Source: an uncultured Lachnospiraceae bacterium (lineage in GTDB: Bacteria > Bacillota > Clostridia > Lachnospirales > Lachnospiraceae). Taken from it: 64,000 nt of DNA. The notes beneath the pieces are model-generated. The model was not told the origin of the DNA. It ran no database searches and saw only the letters and a program-made list of their open reading frames with translations. Shown in pieces: positions 33,604 through 41,630 of this stretch. The stretch is from the NCBI GenBank assembly GCA_910585465.1, contig CAJUEW010000005.1, forward strand, positions 70,808-134,807, in the 5' to 3' direction. How positions within the stretch are numbered: the first letter of the stretch is position 1; each line of letters opens with the position of its first letter. The position numbers and the translations under genes were made by a program.

Positions 33604-33630
33604 TCCGTATCCTTCAACTATATTATGCTT

Positions 33631-35115
33631 TTATCCGAACGGATTTTCTGTCGGATAGCGGACACCTGCCGGCTGGTTGTATCCAATCTCATTCACATCT
33701 ACACCAATATATTTAAATACCTCATACAACGCTTTTCCATAATGTCCGAAAGCCACTGCTCCATGATGCGGATAATTCCCCTCAATCAGTACATGACGGT
33801 AAAATCTCTTCATTTCCGGAATGGCAAAGATGCCGATTGCTCCAAAGGAGCGGGTGGCAACCGGAAGAACCTCTCCATTTGCAACATAAGCGCGCAGCTT
33901 GCAGTCAGCAGTGCTCTGCAGACGGAAGAATGTAATATCACCCGGTGCGATATCTCCCTCTAAGGTTCCCTGTGTAACCTCCTCCGGAAGACTTCTTGCC
34001 ATAATTAACTGATATTTCATCTGGCAGAAGGACAGCTTCTTTGTGTTGGTGTTTCCACAGTGGAAGCCCATAAAAATATCGTTGCTTGTATAGTCATATT
34101 TTCCTTTAATATCCTCATCGTAAATATCATATGGCACCGTATTGTTGATGTCCAGCAAGGTAACGACATCATCGCTGACACAGGTTCCGATGTATTCGCT
34201 CAGCGCGCCGTAAATATCTACCTCACAGGATACCGGAATTCCCCGTCCGGTCAGCCGGCTGTTCACATAGCATGGAACAAAACCGAACTGGGTCTGAAAT
34301 GCAGGCCAGCATTTTCCGGCAACTGCCACATGCTTCCTGTATCCCCTATGTGCTTCTATCCAGTCAAGCAGAGTAAGCTCATACTGAGCCAGCTTAGGAA
34401 GAATCTCCGGCTTCTTATTGCCTTCTCCAAGCTCTGCCTCCATATCCTTAACCACTTCCGGAATACGCGGATCTCCGTCATGCTTCTGATATGCCTCGAA
34501 CAAATCAAGCTCAGAATTTTCTTCAATTTCAACTCCCAGATTGTAAAGCTGCTTAATCGGGGCATTACATGCCAGGAAGTTCAGAGGACGTGGGCCAAAG
34601 CTAATGATCTTCAGATCCGAAAGTCCGATAACTGCCCTTGCGATTGGGATAAATTCATGGATCATATCCGCGCACTCTCCTGCGGTTCCTACCGGATATT
34701 CAGGAATATATGCTTTGATGTTTCTCAGCGCCAGATTATAGCTTGCATTCAGCATTCCGCAGTAAGCATCGCCCCGGCCCTGAATCAGATTACTGCCGGA
34801 TTCCTCTGCCGCCGCCACAAACATCTTCGGCCCCTCAAAATGCTTTGCAAGCAGTGTCTCGGAGATCTCAGGCCCGAAGTTGCCAAGATATACAACCAAC
34901 GCGTTGCAGCCTGCTGCTTTCACATCCTCCAATGCCTGCGTCATATGTATCTCGCTCTCCACAATACATACCGGACATTCATAAATATCCTCTGCATCAT
35001 ATTTCGCTTTGTATGCTTCCACCAGAGCTTTCCTTCTGTTCACGGATAAGGTCTCCGGGAAACAGTCGCGGCTTACAGCCACGATACCAATTTTTACTTT
35101 TGGAATGTTGTTCAT
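33631..35115 (-). CDS. FucI/AraA-fold sugar isomerase, likely xylose isomerase of the clostridial type (XylA-II)
   Basis: The 494-residue protein belongs to the L-fucose/L-arabinose isomerase fold. Likely metal ligands are Glu in SCEVDIYGAL, Asp in TLLDINN and His in GFHCGNTN. The gene order isomerase, DUF4867, xylulokinase matches C. acetobutylicum CAC2610-2612, where CAC2610, first called fucose isomerase-related, was shown to act as a xylose isomerase. I therefore infer D-xylose to D-xylulose as the main reaction. D-arabinose or L-fucose isomerisation remain alternatives. It sits 89 bases downstream of the DUF4867 gene in a minus-strand operon. No classical XylA is present in the window. 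Confidence 0.85.
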   Translation of the reverse strand: MNNIPKVKIGIVAVSRDCFPETLSVNRRKALVEAYKAKYDAEDIYECPVCIVESEIHMTQALEDVKAAGCNALVVYLGNFGPEISETLLAKHFEGPKMFVAAAEESGSNLIQGRGDAYCGMLNASYNLALRNIKAYIPEYPVGTAGECADMIHEFIPIARAVIGLSDLKIISFGPRPLNFLACNAPIKQLYNLGVEIEENSELDLFEAYQKHDGDPRIPEVVKDMEAELGEGNKKPEILPKLAQYELTLLDWIEAHRGYRKHVAVAGKCWPAFQTQFGFVPCYVNSRLTGRGIPVSCEVDIYGALSEYIGTCVSDDVVTLLDINNTVPYDIYDEDIKGKYDYTSNDIFMGFHCGNTNTKKLSFCQMKYQLIMARSLPEEVTQGTLEGDIAPGDITFFRLQSTADCKLRAYVANGEVLPVATRSFGAIGIFAIPEMKRFYRHVLIEGNYPHHGAVAFGHYGKALYEVFKYIGVDVNEIGYNQPAGVRYPTENPFG

Positions 35116-35204
35116 GATTTTACCCTCCTGATTAATGATATATTAAGACGCCAGATCTTTCATCTGCCGCTGCCTTGCCATCCGTCCGGACATTTCTGCG
35201 ATTT

Positions 35205-35828
35205 TTATTCCTGAACGGAAATGTTTTTTCCGGTAAGTCCAATATACGCCCCCTCCGGCAGTCCGCCTTCGGCATGTCCGATCAGCCACTTATTTTTTGC
35301 CGCAATAAGCTTATCTTCCCAGTCCCCGTGTTCTTTTTCCAGAGGCAGGTTTGTATCCCTTGGAAGCACAATAGCCACGCGGAAGCCGTTTTCTCCGGCA
35401 CTGCACGGAGCATAGTGCAGCGTTGTCGCATACAGCTCCACTGCAGTTCCCCTTGGAAGAAGAAATGCTTCCACAAGAGAAGTATCATATGTAAAGTCGT
35501 CGGTAATGTCCTGCTGAGAGCCGACAAGCAGAACCGCATCGGTTCCCGCCACATTAATTTCTGAAGAACGATGATATTCCAGTGCATTCAGCAGATAGTT
35601 TTTGCCGTTGCAGTATCCGATCTGGATAGGAAGTTCTCCATAAGTCTTAGTCTGAAGCTCTGCAAAAACCGGAAGCTCCTCCAGCTCTGCCACAGACGGC
35701 TCATAAATCACATTCCCGGGAAGCGGTGTCTTTGTATTCAAGGCTTCCACCAAACCGGAAAAGTCAATGTTCTGCACTACTCTTCCATATCTGCGGAATG
35801 CGGCGTCAGTTACTTTTTTAATTTCCAT
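35205..35828 (-). CDS. DUF4867 family protein of the xylose operon, cupin-like
   Basis: The 207-residue protein starts MEIKKVTD; ATG 35828 is chosen because GGAGG lies 9 bases upstream, and an in-frame Met six codons earlier lacks a site. It has repeated beta-strand patterns with ALEYHRSSEINVAGTDAVLLVG (near residue 85) and LLPRGTAVELYATTLHYAPC (near residue 125), where His, Glu and His could bind a metal in a cupin barrel. No signal peptide. It lies between the isomerase and kinase genes, so it likely acts on the same sugar. A mutarotase or epimerase role is my inference; the family has no established activity that I know of. Confidence 0.8.
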   Translation of the reverse strand: MEIKKVTDAAFRRYGRVVQNIDFSGLVEALNTKTPLPGNVIYEPSVAELEELPVFAELQTKTYGELPIQIGYCNGKNYLLNALEYHRSSEINVAGTDAVLLVGSQQDITDDFTYDTSLVEAFLLPRGTAVELYATTLHYAPCSAGENGFRVAIVLPRDTNLPLEKEHGDWEDKLIAAKNKWLIGHAEGGLPEGAYIGLTGKNISVQE

Positions 35829-35863
35829 TGAGTGTTTCCTCCACATTAACTGATATACAGAAT

Positions 35864-37333
35864 TTACCTGATAATTTCAAATAACGGCCGGCATGCCGGA
35901 TAGATTTCCTTAAACTGCTGATAACGTTCTTCGTATTTGGCTGCAAGCTCCGGCTCCGGCTCAATGGTATCGACAATTTTAACCAGCCTTGCGGCAGCCT
36001 CCTCTACGCTTTTGTATTCTCCGCAGGCTACGGCCGCCAGCATGGCCCCGCCGAGGGCCGGTCCCTCCTCGCTTTCAATCACATCCACTTTAATGTTCAT
36101 AACGTTAGCAATTATCTTTTTCCATAAAGGACTCTTCGCTCCGCCGCCGCAGATTTTAGTACGCTCCATATGGATACCCAGGGATTTGGCTACCTCAAAA
36201 GAATCTCTGAGCGCAAACGCCACTCCTTCCAATACTGCCTGGGTCATATCAGCCCGGGTGGTGTCCATAGTCATTCCGATAAAGGTTCCCCTTGCATTGG
36301 GATTATTGTGCGGAGAACGCTCGCCCATCAGGTAGGGCAGGAAATATACATGATTCTCGCCCAGCTTTTCAATAGCCTTCTGCTCTGAAACATAATCCCC
36401 GGTGCCGATGATTCCATCCATCCACCATTTATTACAGGAAGCTGCGCTCAGCATACATCCCATCAGGTGATAGTGTCCGTCCGCGTGCGCAAATGCATGA
36501 AGGGCATTATTTTTGTCCACGCCAAATTTTTCAGAGGAGATAAATATAGTTCCGCTGGTTCCAAGGGAGATATTGCACATGCCGTCCCCGACCGTTCCGG
36601 TTCCAACTGCTGCCGCCGCATTATCTCCGGCTCCCGCCACGACTTTAACTGTCTCCGGAATGCCAAGCTCTGATGCAATCTCAGGGAGCACGGTCCCGAC
36701 CGCTTCATAGGATTCATAAACCTTTGCCAGCTGCTCTTCGCGGATGCCGCAGATATCCAGCATTTCTTTGGACCAGCAGCGGTTCTTTACATCAAAGATC
36801 AGCATACCAGATGCATCGGACACATCGGTGCAGTGCACTCCTGACAGCTTATAAGCAATATAATCCTTTGGAAGCATAATTTTCCGGATCTTTGCAAAAT
36901 TCTCCGGTTCCTTATTTTTTACCCAAAGAATCTTCGGCGCGGTAAATCCGGTAAAAGAAATATTTGCTGTATATTCGGAGAGCTTGTCCTTGCCGATGAC
37001 ATTGTTCAGATAATCACATTCCTCATAGGTACGGCCATCATTCCAGAGCAGCGCCGGGCGGATTACCCTGTCATCCTCATCCAGAATCACCAGACCGTGC
37101 ATCTGTCCCCCGAAGCTGATCCCTGCCACCTTGTTCCTGTCACATCCGGACAGAAGTTCTTTTAACCCCTCCATAGTCTGTGTAAACCAGTCCTCCGGAT
37201 TCTGTTCCGACCATCCCGGATTCGGAAAATAGATCGGATATTCTCTGGATACAATTTTTTGGATATGTCCTTCCCCGTCCATCAGAAGCAGTTTAACGGC
37301 GGAAGTGCCAAGGTCTACGCCAATGTAGAGCAT
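35864..37333 (-). CDS. xylB: Xylulokinase
   Basis: XylB phosphorylates D-xylulose to xylulose 5-phosphate, which enters the pentose phosphate pathway. The 489-residue FGGY kinase begins MLYIGVDLGTSAVKLLLMD, the ATP phosphate-binding loop. It has GGQMHGLVILD (residues 75-85), typical of xylulokinase, and the catalytic Asp237 in GAGDNAAAAVGTG. The C-terminal CGGGAKSPLWKKIIANVM is the second ATP motif. It is the first gene of the metabolic operon, with a strong promoter blocked by a palindromic operator. Ribulose or other ketopentose kinases of the family are less likely given the QMHG motif. Confidence 0.94.
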   Translation of the reverse strand: MLYIGVDLGTSAVKLLLMDGEGHIQKIVSREYPIYFPNPGWSEQNPEDWFTQTMEGLKELLSGCDRNKVAGISFGGQMHGLVILDEDDRVIRPALLWNDGRTYEECDYLNNVIGKDKLSEYTANISFTGFTAPKILWVKNKEPENFAKIRKIMLPKDYIAYKLSGVHCTDVSDASGMLIFDVKNRCWSKEMLDICGIREEQLAKVYESYEAVGTVLPEIASELGIPETVKVVAGAGDNAAAAVGTGTVGDGMCNISLGTSGTIFISSEKFGVDKNNALHAFAHADGHYHLMGCMLSAASCNKWWMDGIIGTGDYVSEQKAIEKLGENHVYFLPYLMGERSPHNNPNARGTFIGMTMDTTRADMTQAVLEGVAFALRDSFEVAKSLGIHMERTKICGGGAKSPLWKKIIANVMNIKVDVIESEEGPALGGAMLAAVACGEYKSVEEAAARLVKIVDTIEPEPELAAKYEERYQQFKEIYPACRPLFEIIR

Positions 37334-37354
37334 GCTTGTGTCCTCCTTACTCCT

Positions 37355-37371
37355 TTTGCGTGCACGTGCAC
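37355..37371 (-). promoter_or_regulatory. LacI-family operator at the xylB promoter
   Basis: On the minus strand the site reads GTGCACGTGCACGCAAA. It contains the perfect palindrome CGTGCACGTGCACG (37359-37372) with a central CG, as usual for LacI-family operators. It begins about 13 bases downstream of the -10, where a bound repressor would block transcription. Confidence 0.75.
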
Positions 37372-37384
37372 GTTTCTTGTCTTT

Positions 37385-37413
37385 ATATTACCTCGTTCTG
37401 TTTTATTTTTCAA
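37385..37413 (-). promoter_or_regulatory. Sigma-A promoter of xylB
   Basis: On the minus strand, TTGAAA (37408-37413) and TAATAT (37385-37390) are separated by exactly 17 bases. Confidence 0.75.
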
Positions 37414-37547
37414 CAGTTTGCCGCAATTTTTCTTAGATTTTATTATTTTTTGTGAAAATTGTATAATATAGGTTTCTGATTTTTAATATTTCATTCCTTT
37501 TTCTGTTTATTTTTACCAGTATTTTTTCAGTTATTAACTTTCCCGAA

Positions 37548-37564
37548 GTGCACGCACACGCAAA
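37548..37564 (+). promoter_or_regulatory. Second LacI-family operator, upstream of the regulator gene
   Basis: GTGCACGCACACGCAAA matches the site at xylB in 15 of 17 positions. It ends 6 bases before the -35 of the regulator promoter. Two sites about 190 bases apart could allow looping. Confidence 0.65.
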
Positions 37565-37570
37565 CTCCGT

Positions 37571-37599
37571 TTGACAGTTCCCTTTATTTCATGTATTGT
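37571..37599 (+). promoter_or_regulatory. Promoter of the LacI-family gene
   Basis: Consensus TTGACA (37571-37576) is followed after 17 bases by TATTGT (37594-37599). Confidence 0.7.
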
Positions 37600-37729
37600 C
37601 AATATAAAGATTTCTCAGGTTTCCGTAAAATGTGATTTTTAAAGGCCAAAAGGCTCCTTGCAGAAAGCAGGGAGAAAAATACGCATACACCGCATCCGGA
37701 AAACACAGCACGCAACAGGAGGGTATTCC

Positions 37730-38743
37730 ATGACTACGATAAAAGACATTGCAGACCTGGCAGGAGTCTCCCGGGGCACCGTGGACCGGGTGCTTAATAA
37801 CCGGGGAGCTGTCCATCCCAAAACAGCGGAAAAAATTATGGAGATTGTCCGTGCTCTGGATTATCGCCCCAACAAAGCCGGACTTGCTCTTGCTGCGCAG
37901 AAAAAGAGATATAAAATAGGCGTTATCCTCTTCAGTGAAAATAATCCCTTTTTTGATGAGGTTATGACAGGAGTCAGGGCAAAAGCCGCAGAGCTTCAGG
38001 ATTATGGAATTACGACTATCACAAAGCGGGTGGAATTTGATGTCAATGCCCAGCTCGACGCTATTGACGGGCTTCTTGAGGAAGGAATCCACGGTCTTAT
38101 GCTGGCTCCTTACAATCATATGCGGATTCAGAAAAAAATAGACGAGCTGATAGACAGGCAGATTCCTGTCGTAACCGTCAACACAGACATCGGCGGCTCC
38201 AAACGGATGGCCTATGTGGGAAGTGATTATTTCCGGGGAGGATGTACCGCAGCGGGTCTTCTTGCCTTGATGACCTCGGGTGATGTAAAGCTTGGAATTA
38301 TCACCGGGTCGTCCAATGTGCTCTGCCATACAGAACGAATTGAAGGCTTTTGCCATACACTGAAGAAGTCCTATTCCCGGATTCATGTAATGGAGATTCT
38401 GGAAAATCATGATGATGAATTTAAAAGCTATGCGCTGACCAGCCAGCTTTTAAAGGAGCATCCCGGGCTGGACGCACTGTTCTTTTCTGCCGCAGGCGTA
38501 TACGGCGGCTGTAAGGCCATTCTGGAATCCGGCCTCCACCCCAAAGTCATCACCTTTGATGAGGTGCCGACCACACTGGAAATGCTGAAAAAGGGCATTA
38601 TTTCCGCTACCATCAGCCAGCAGCCTTATCGCCAGGGCTCCCGATCGTTGGATATTCTGTTTGAATATCTGACTTCAGGAATGCTCCCGGAGGATGAACT
38701 GAATTTCGTGGAGCTGTCCATTAAAATCCGTGAGAACATTTAG
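37730..38743 (+). CDS. LacI-family transcriptional regulator of the pentose locus
   Basis: The 337-residue protein begins MTTIKDIADLAGVSRGTVDRVLNNRGAVHPKTAEKI, a LacI helix-turn-helix with hinge region. A sugar-binding-protein-like effector domain follows, from about residue 60 (RYKIGVILFSENNPFFDEV). ATG 37730 is chosen because AGGAGG lies 7 bases upstream and the domain starts there. It is divergent from xylB, and two matching palindromic sites lie between the genes, so it most likely represses xylB and the genes behind it until a pentose binds. The ROK-type XylR usual in many Firmicutes is not present here. Confidence 0.9.
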   Translation: MTTIKDIADLAGVSRGTVDRVLNNRGAVHPKTAEKIMEIVRALDYRPNKAGLALAAQKKRYKIGVILFSENNPFFDEVMTGVRAKAAELQDYGITTITKRVEFDVNAQLDAIDGLLEEGIHGLMLAPYNHMRIQKKIDELIDRQIPVVTVNTDIGGSKRMAYVGSDYFRGGCTAAGLLALMTSGDVKLGIITGSSNVLCHTERIEGFCHTLKKSYSRIHVMEILENHDDEFKSYALTSQLLKEHPGLDALFFSAAGVYGGCKAILESGLHPKVITFDEVPTTLEMLKKGIISATISQQPYRQGSRSLDILFEYLTSGMLPEDELNFVELSIKIRENI

Positions 38744-38770
38744 ATATAAAAGCAGAACTGTCAGAAAATA

Positions 38771-38794
38771 CGGGCGCCTTTGCCGGGGCGCCCG
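38771..38794. terminator. Shared terminator between convergent genes
   Basis: CGGGCGCC (38771-38778) and GGCGCCCG (38787-38794) form a perfect 8-base stem. The minus strand continues TATTTTC, the plus strand CATTCT, so termination should be better for the lipoprotein gene. Confidence 0.7.
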
Positions 38795-38814
38795 CATTCT
38801 ATAGCTGTTCTCTT

Positions 38815-40371
38815 TTATCCCGCATAGGGTATTGTCTCAAAATATTCATAGTCCGGAATTCCGTCAATATAGATGGTCCAGCTATCCTCTCCTCCGTCTC
38901 CTCTTGTATACCGGATTTCTCCGTCTGTCTGCGTGTCTTCATTATGGAAAACAGCTGTTCCCGCATTATCTGTCCCGGTAATATAAAGCCGGCTTCCCTT
39001 TGGAAGAACCGTCTCCTTGCCTTCCATTACGGCCGGAAGCTCCCGGATCGTTGTCAGCATTTTCTGTCCCGTATCATCAGGCTCAATCCGGAAAAACTCT
39101 TCCTCCTGCACAAGCTTTCCATTTTCTCCTATTGTATAATTCATCAAAGAAGAATAAGTGCCCAGTACATCCAGATGCACCCGAAGAGTCAATGTCTCCG
39201 TATTTACCGTTCCGTCCTGCAGACTTACTCCCTCCAGACGGTCCCGCTCCTGAATTGTTCCGTCCGTGAGCTCGTATACAAATGTCACGAAATCATCCGA
39301 GGCATAGTCCGCATCCAGAATTACAAAGCTTCTTCCGTCCTCTTTTTCCAGAAGATAGGCATCGCCCATACGGGCAAAGTTCCCTGTCTCTGCGGTTGCA
39401 TCCCCTAGTTCCACGTAAACAGGGCCACCCCCATATTCTTCCTCCGTTTTCTGATAAACCCGAAGCCGCACTGCCTCGTGGCCTTGTACTGTGAGCCCTG
39501 GGAGCACCACCGTCTCATTTTCCGGAATCTTTGCCGTTCCGCTGTCTGCCAGACCTGCATACCCGGCTTTTATATAGGAAGCAAATTCTGTATAAGGAAC
39601 CGTCACATATACAGCTCCCATGGCGTACGGGCCAATTTCATAAGGGTTAAAAATAAAAGTAATGCCCGCCGCATCCAAATACCAGTTTGGTCCCCCGTCC
39701 CGGGTCCAGATGTCCTTCACCGCTTCTTCGTAGCCTGATATCAGGCTGTCTCCATACTGTTCCCGAAGGTTTTCGGTGATATACTCTATGGCTGAAGCGC
39801 GGAATTGCCCGGAATCTGTCAGTATATCCTCCAGCTTCAAAATCTGTCCGCTCTCAGAGTCAAAGGTAATTCCGGTATACCCATAATTACCGTGAGCCCC
39901 GCCGGTATACTCACTGTTCAGTTCAAGCATACTGATTACATACCTGTCCCCACGGACCGGCTTCACATCTTCAAAAATGCTGTATTGATAATAGCCGCTG
40001 TAATCATCCGGAGGTACCGCTTCCTCCTCTGCGTATCCGGCATATTGCTCTGCCAGCTTCTGAAGCTCCTGTACTCTCTGCTCTGACCATTTCCGGACAC
40101 TTTCTGACACAGCTTCATATCCTTCCCCTGACACCTCAGGTACATGGTATTCCATATGAAGAAGCCACCGGTCCGTATCCTGCTCATATTTATCAAGGGC
40201 CTCCTTGCGAATCAGAAGCTGCGGTGCGGATCGAACCGCCTCGTCTCCTGATTCCTCCTTTGACAAAGCCTCCGGCGGATTCTTCTCTGTCTCAACAGTC
40301 TGTCCGCACCCTGCCCCTATACACATACAGCCAGCCAGCAGCAATACCAGCGCTTTTTGTTTTCTATTCAT
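38815..40371 (-). CDS. DUF3298 (RsiV-like) lipoprotein
   Basis: The 518-residue protein has a lipoprotein signal with Cys 22 (GAGCGQ). A DUF4163/DUF3298-type region at about residues 65-275 includes VISMLELNSEYTGGAHGNYGYTGITFDSESGQILKLEDIL, the signature of this family, which also forms the outer part of the lysozyme-sensing anti-sigma factor RsiV. The remaining 240 residues are beta-rich and unassigned. There is no sigma factor next to it and no inner-side anti-sigma domain, so it is not RsiV itself. Its outer-surface role is unknown. It is convergent with the LacI gene. Confidence 0.8.
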   Translation of the reverse strand: MNRKQKALVLLLAGCMCIGAGCGQTVETEKNPPEALSKEESGDEAVRSAPQLLIRKEALDKYEQDTDRWLLHMEYHVPEVSGEGYEAVSESVRKWSEQRVQELQKLAEQYAGYAEEEAVPPDDYSGYYQYSIFEDVKPVRGDRYVISMLELNSEYTGGAHGNYGYTGITFDSESGQILKLEDILTDSGQFRASAIEYITENLREQYGDSLISGYEEAVKDIWTRDGGPNWYLDAAGITFIFNPYEIGPYAMGAVYVTVPYTEFASYIKAGYAGLADSGTAKIPENETVVLPGLTVQGHEAVRLRVYQKTEEEYGGGPVYVELGDATAETGNFARMGDAYLLEKEDGRSFVILDADYASDDFVTFVYELTDGTIQERDRLEGVSLQDGTVNTETLTLRVHLDVLGTYSSLMNYTIGENGKLVQEEEFFRIEPDDTGQKMLTTIRELPAVMEGKETVLPKGSRLYITGTDNAGTAVFHNEDTQTDGEIRYTRGDGGEDSWTIYIDGIPDYEYFETIPYAG

Positions 40372-40410
40372 TTCGATTTCTCCCGATTCCTTTTCCCTGC
40401 CTGTGCTATA

Positions 40411-40983
40411 TCAGCCAAACATATGAAGATACCCCGCCGCGATTCCGATTACCGCAGATGCCGCGATATAAATAACCGGGTGTTTATTCCATTTCTTAAT
40501 CGCCCAGTAAAGCGCTGCCGCCAGTACGATGCCAAACCAGTTAAAAGCGCCTGCAGGATTCACAGGAAGCTCTGTCACATGAACCAGTGTTGCAAGTACT
40601 ACAGAAAAACCAGCTGCCGCAATCAGTCCTGTAGATGCCGGCCGCAGCCCGTAAAAAATATGCTGAACCAGACTGCTTTCCTTAAAACGCTCCAAAACCT
40701 TGGATACCAGAAGGATGACGATAACAGAGGGGGCCACCAGTCCAAGCGTGGAAGTAATTCCTCCAAGCACTCCGCAGGCATGGTATCCTGCATAGGTTGC
40801 CGCATTGACGCCGATAGGTCCGGGAGTGGACTCCGATATGGCGATCAGATCCAGCAAATCCTGCTGAGTAAACCAGCCAGTAGACTGGCTGATCTCCTGC
40901 AGAAATGGCAGCGTTGCCAGCCCGCCTCCGATAGCAAACAGTCCCGCTTTAAAAAATTCATAAAACAGACGAATCCATATCAT
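40411..40983 (-). CDS. Chromate transporter, half-size subunit
   Basis: The 190-residue protein has about six membrane segments and the CHR-family opening FFKAGLFAIGGGLATLPFLQEI, followed by ISESTPGPIGVNAATYAGY. Two half-size CHR proteins, coded in tandem, form the exporter equivalent to fused ChrA. Its start overlaps the stop of the other half by 4 bases. The physiological substrate in an anaerobe may not be chromate; related oxyanions are possible. Confidence 0.9.
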   Translation of the reverse strand: MIWIRLFYEFFKAGLFAIGGGLATLPFLQEISQSTGWFTQQDLLDLIAISESTPGPIGVNAATYAGYHACGVLGGITSTLGLVAPSVIVILLVSKVLERFKESSLVQHIFYGLRPASTGLIAAAGFSVVLATLVHVTELPVNPAGAFNWFGIVLAAALYWAIKKWNKHPVIYIAASAVIGIAAGYLHMFG

Positions 40984-41564
40984 TTTTCTGCCTCCCTCTT
41001 TCCTTTTCCTCCATGAAGAACCACACCGGCCGTACCGGCAATAACTACATAGACGATTGGAGACACGGAAAACAGCTCCGGATAAAAGCTCTGTCCCACT
41101 GCCAGTCCTGCAGATACCAGAAATACCAGAAGGAAGATAGCCATTGTCGGCTGGTCAATCACTGATTTTTTCCAGAGCTTTTGTACTGCGTTGAAGATCA
41201 ATACACATACACATACGCGAATGCCCTCAAATGCATACTGAATCACCTTCAGGTCTGCAAAATTGGTTAAAAATGCCGCAATCACTGTGATAATGACAAG
41301 AGAGGGAAATATCACCCCCAGCGTGGCAAAGATCCCGCCCATAATACCTGCCTGACGGTAGCCGATAAAGGTAGCCGTATTGACCGCAATCACTCCCGGC
41401 GTACACTGTCCGATTGCATAATAGTCTGCAAGCTCCTCCTCCGTTGCCCAGTGGTGTTTCTCCACAACCTCCCGCTGCAGCATAGGAAGCATTGCATAGC
41501 CGCCCCCGAAAGTCAGTCCGCCAATCCGGGCAAAGGTCAGAAACATATCCCAAAGTACTCTCAT
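40980..41564 (-). CDS. Chromate transporter, half-size subunit
   Basis: The 194-residue CHR-family protein has FARIGGLTFGGGYAMLPMLQREVVEK and IGQCTPGVIAVNTATFIGYRQAG, the homologous motifs to the partner gene at 40411-40983. The two halves are diverged paralogs and probably sit in the membrane in opposite orientation. It is first of the pair and has no regulator such as ChrB next to it. Confidence 0.9.
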   Translation of the reverse strand: MRVLWDMFLTFARIGGLTFGGGYAMLPMLQREVVEKHHWATEEELADYYAIGQCTPGVIAVNTATFIGYRQAGIMGGIFATLGVIFPSLVIITVIAAFLTNFADLKVIQYAFEGIRVCVCVLIFNAVQKLWKKSVIDQPTMAIFLLVFLVSAGLAVGQSFYPELFSVSPIVYVVIAGTAGVVLHGGKGKREAEK

Positions 41565-41630
41565 ATTCTTCTGCTCCTTTCAATTTTCCACCGTAGTATA
41601 CTACGTTTTTTACTTCTTGGCAAACTGCTC

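Larger units (their letters stand above)
37334..37729. other. Divergent control region between xylB and the LacI-family gene
   Basis: These 396 bases contain no plausible gene. They hold a minus-strand promoter for xylB with an operator just downstream, a plus-strand promoter for the regulator with a second operator just upstream, and an AT-rich middle. The middle contains another TATAAT (37462-37467, plus) without a clear -35. Confidence 0.8.

Noticed and set aside
37589..38410. Long minus-strand reading frame of 273 codons opposite the LacI-family gene
   Set aside because: It is antisense to a clear LacI-family protein, has Cys/His/Pro-rich composition, no ribosome site and no family pattern.
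38815..40371. Calling the DUF3298 lipoprotein an RsiV anti-sigma factor
   Set aside because: It is a lipoprotein without a cytoplasmic anti-sigma part and has no adjacent sigma factor gene.
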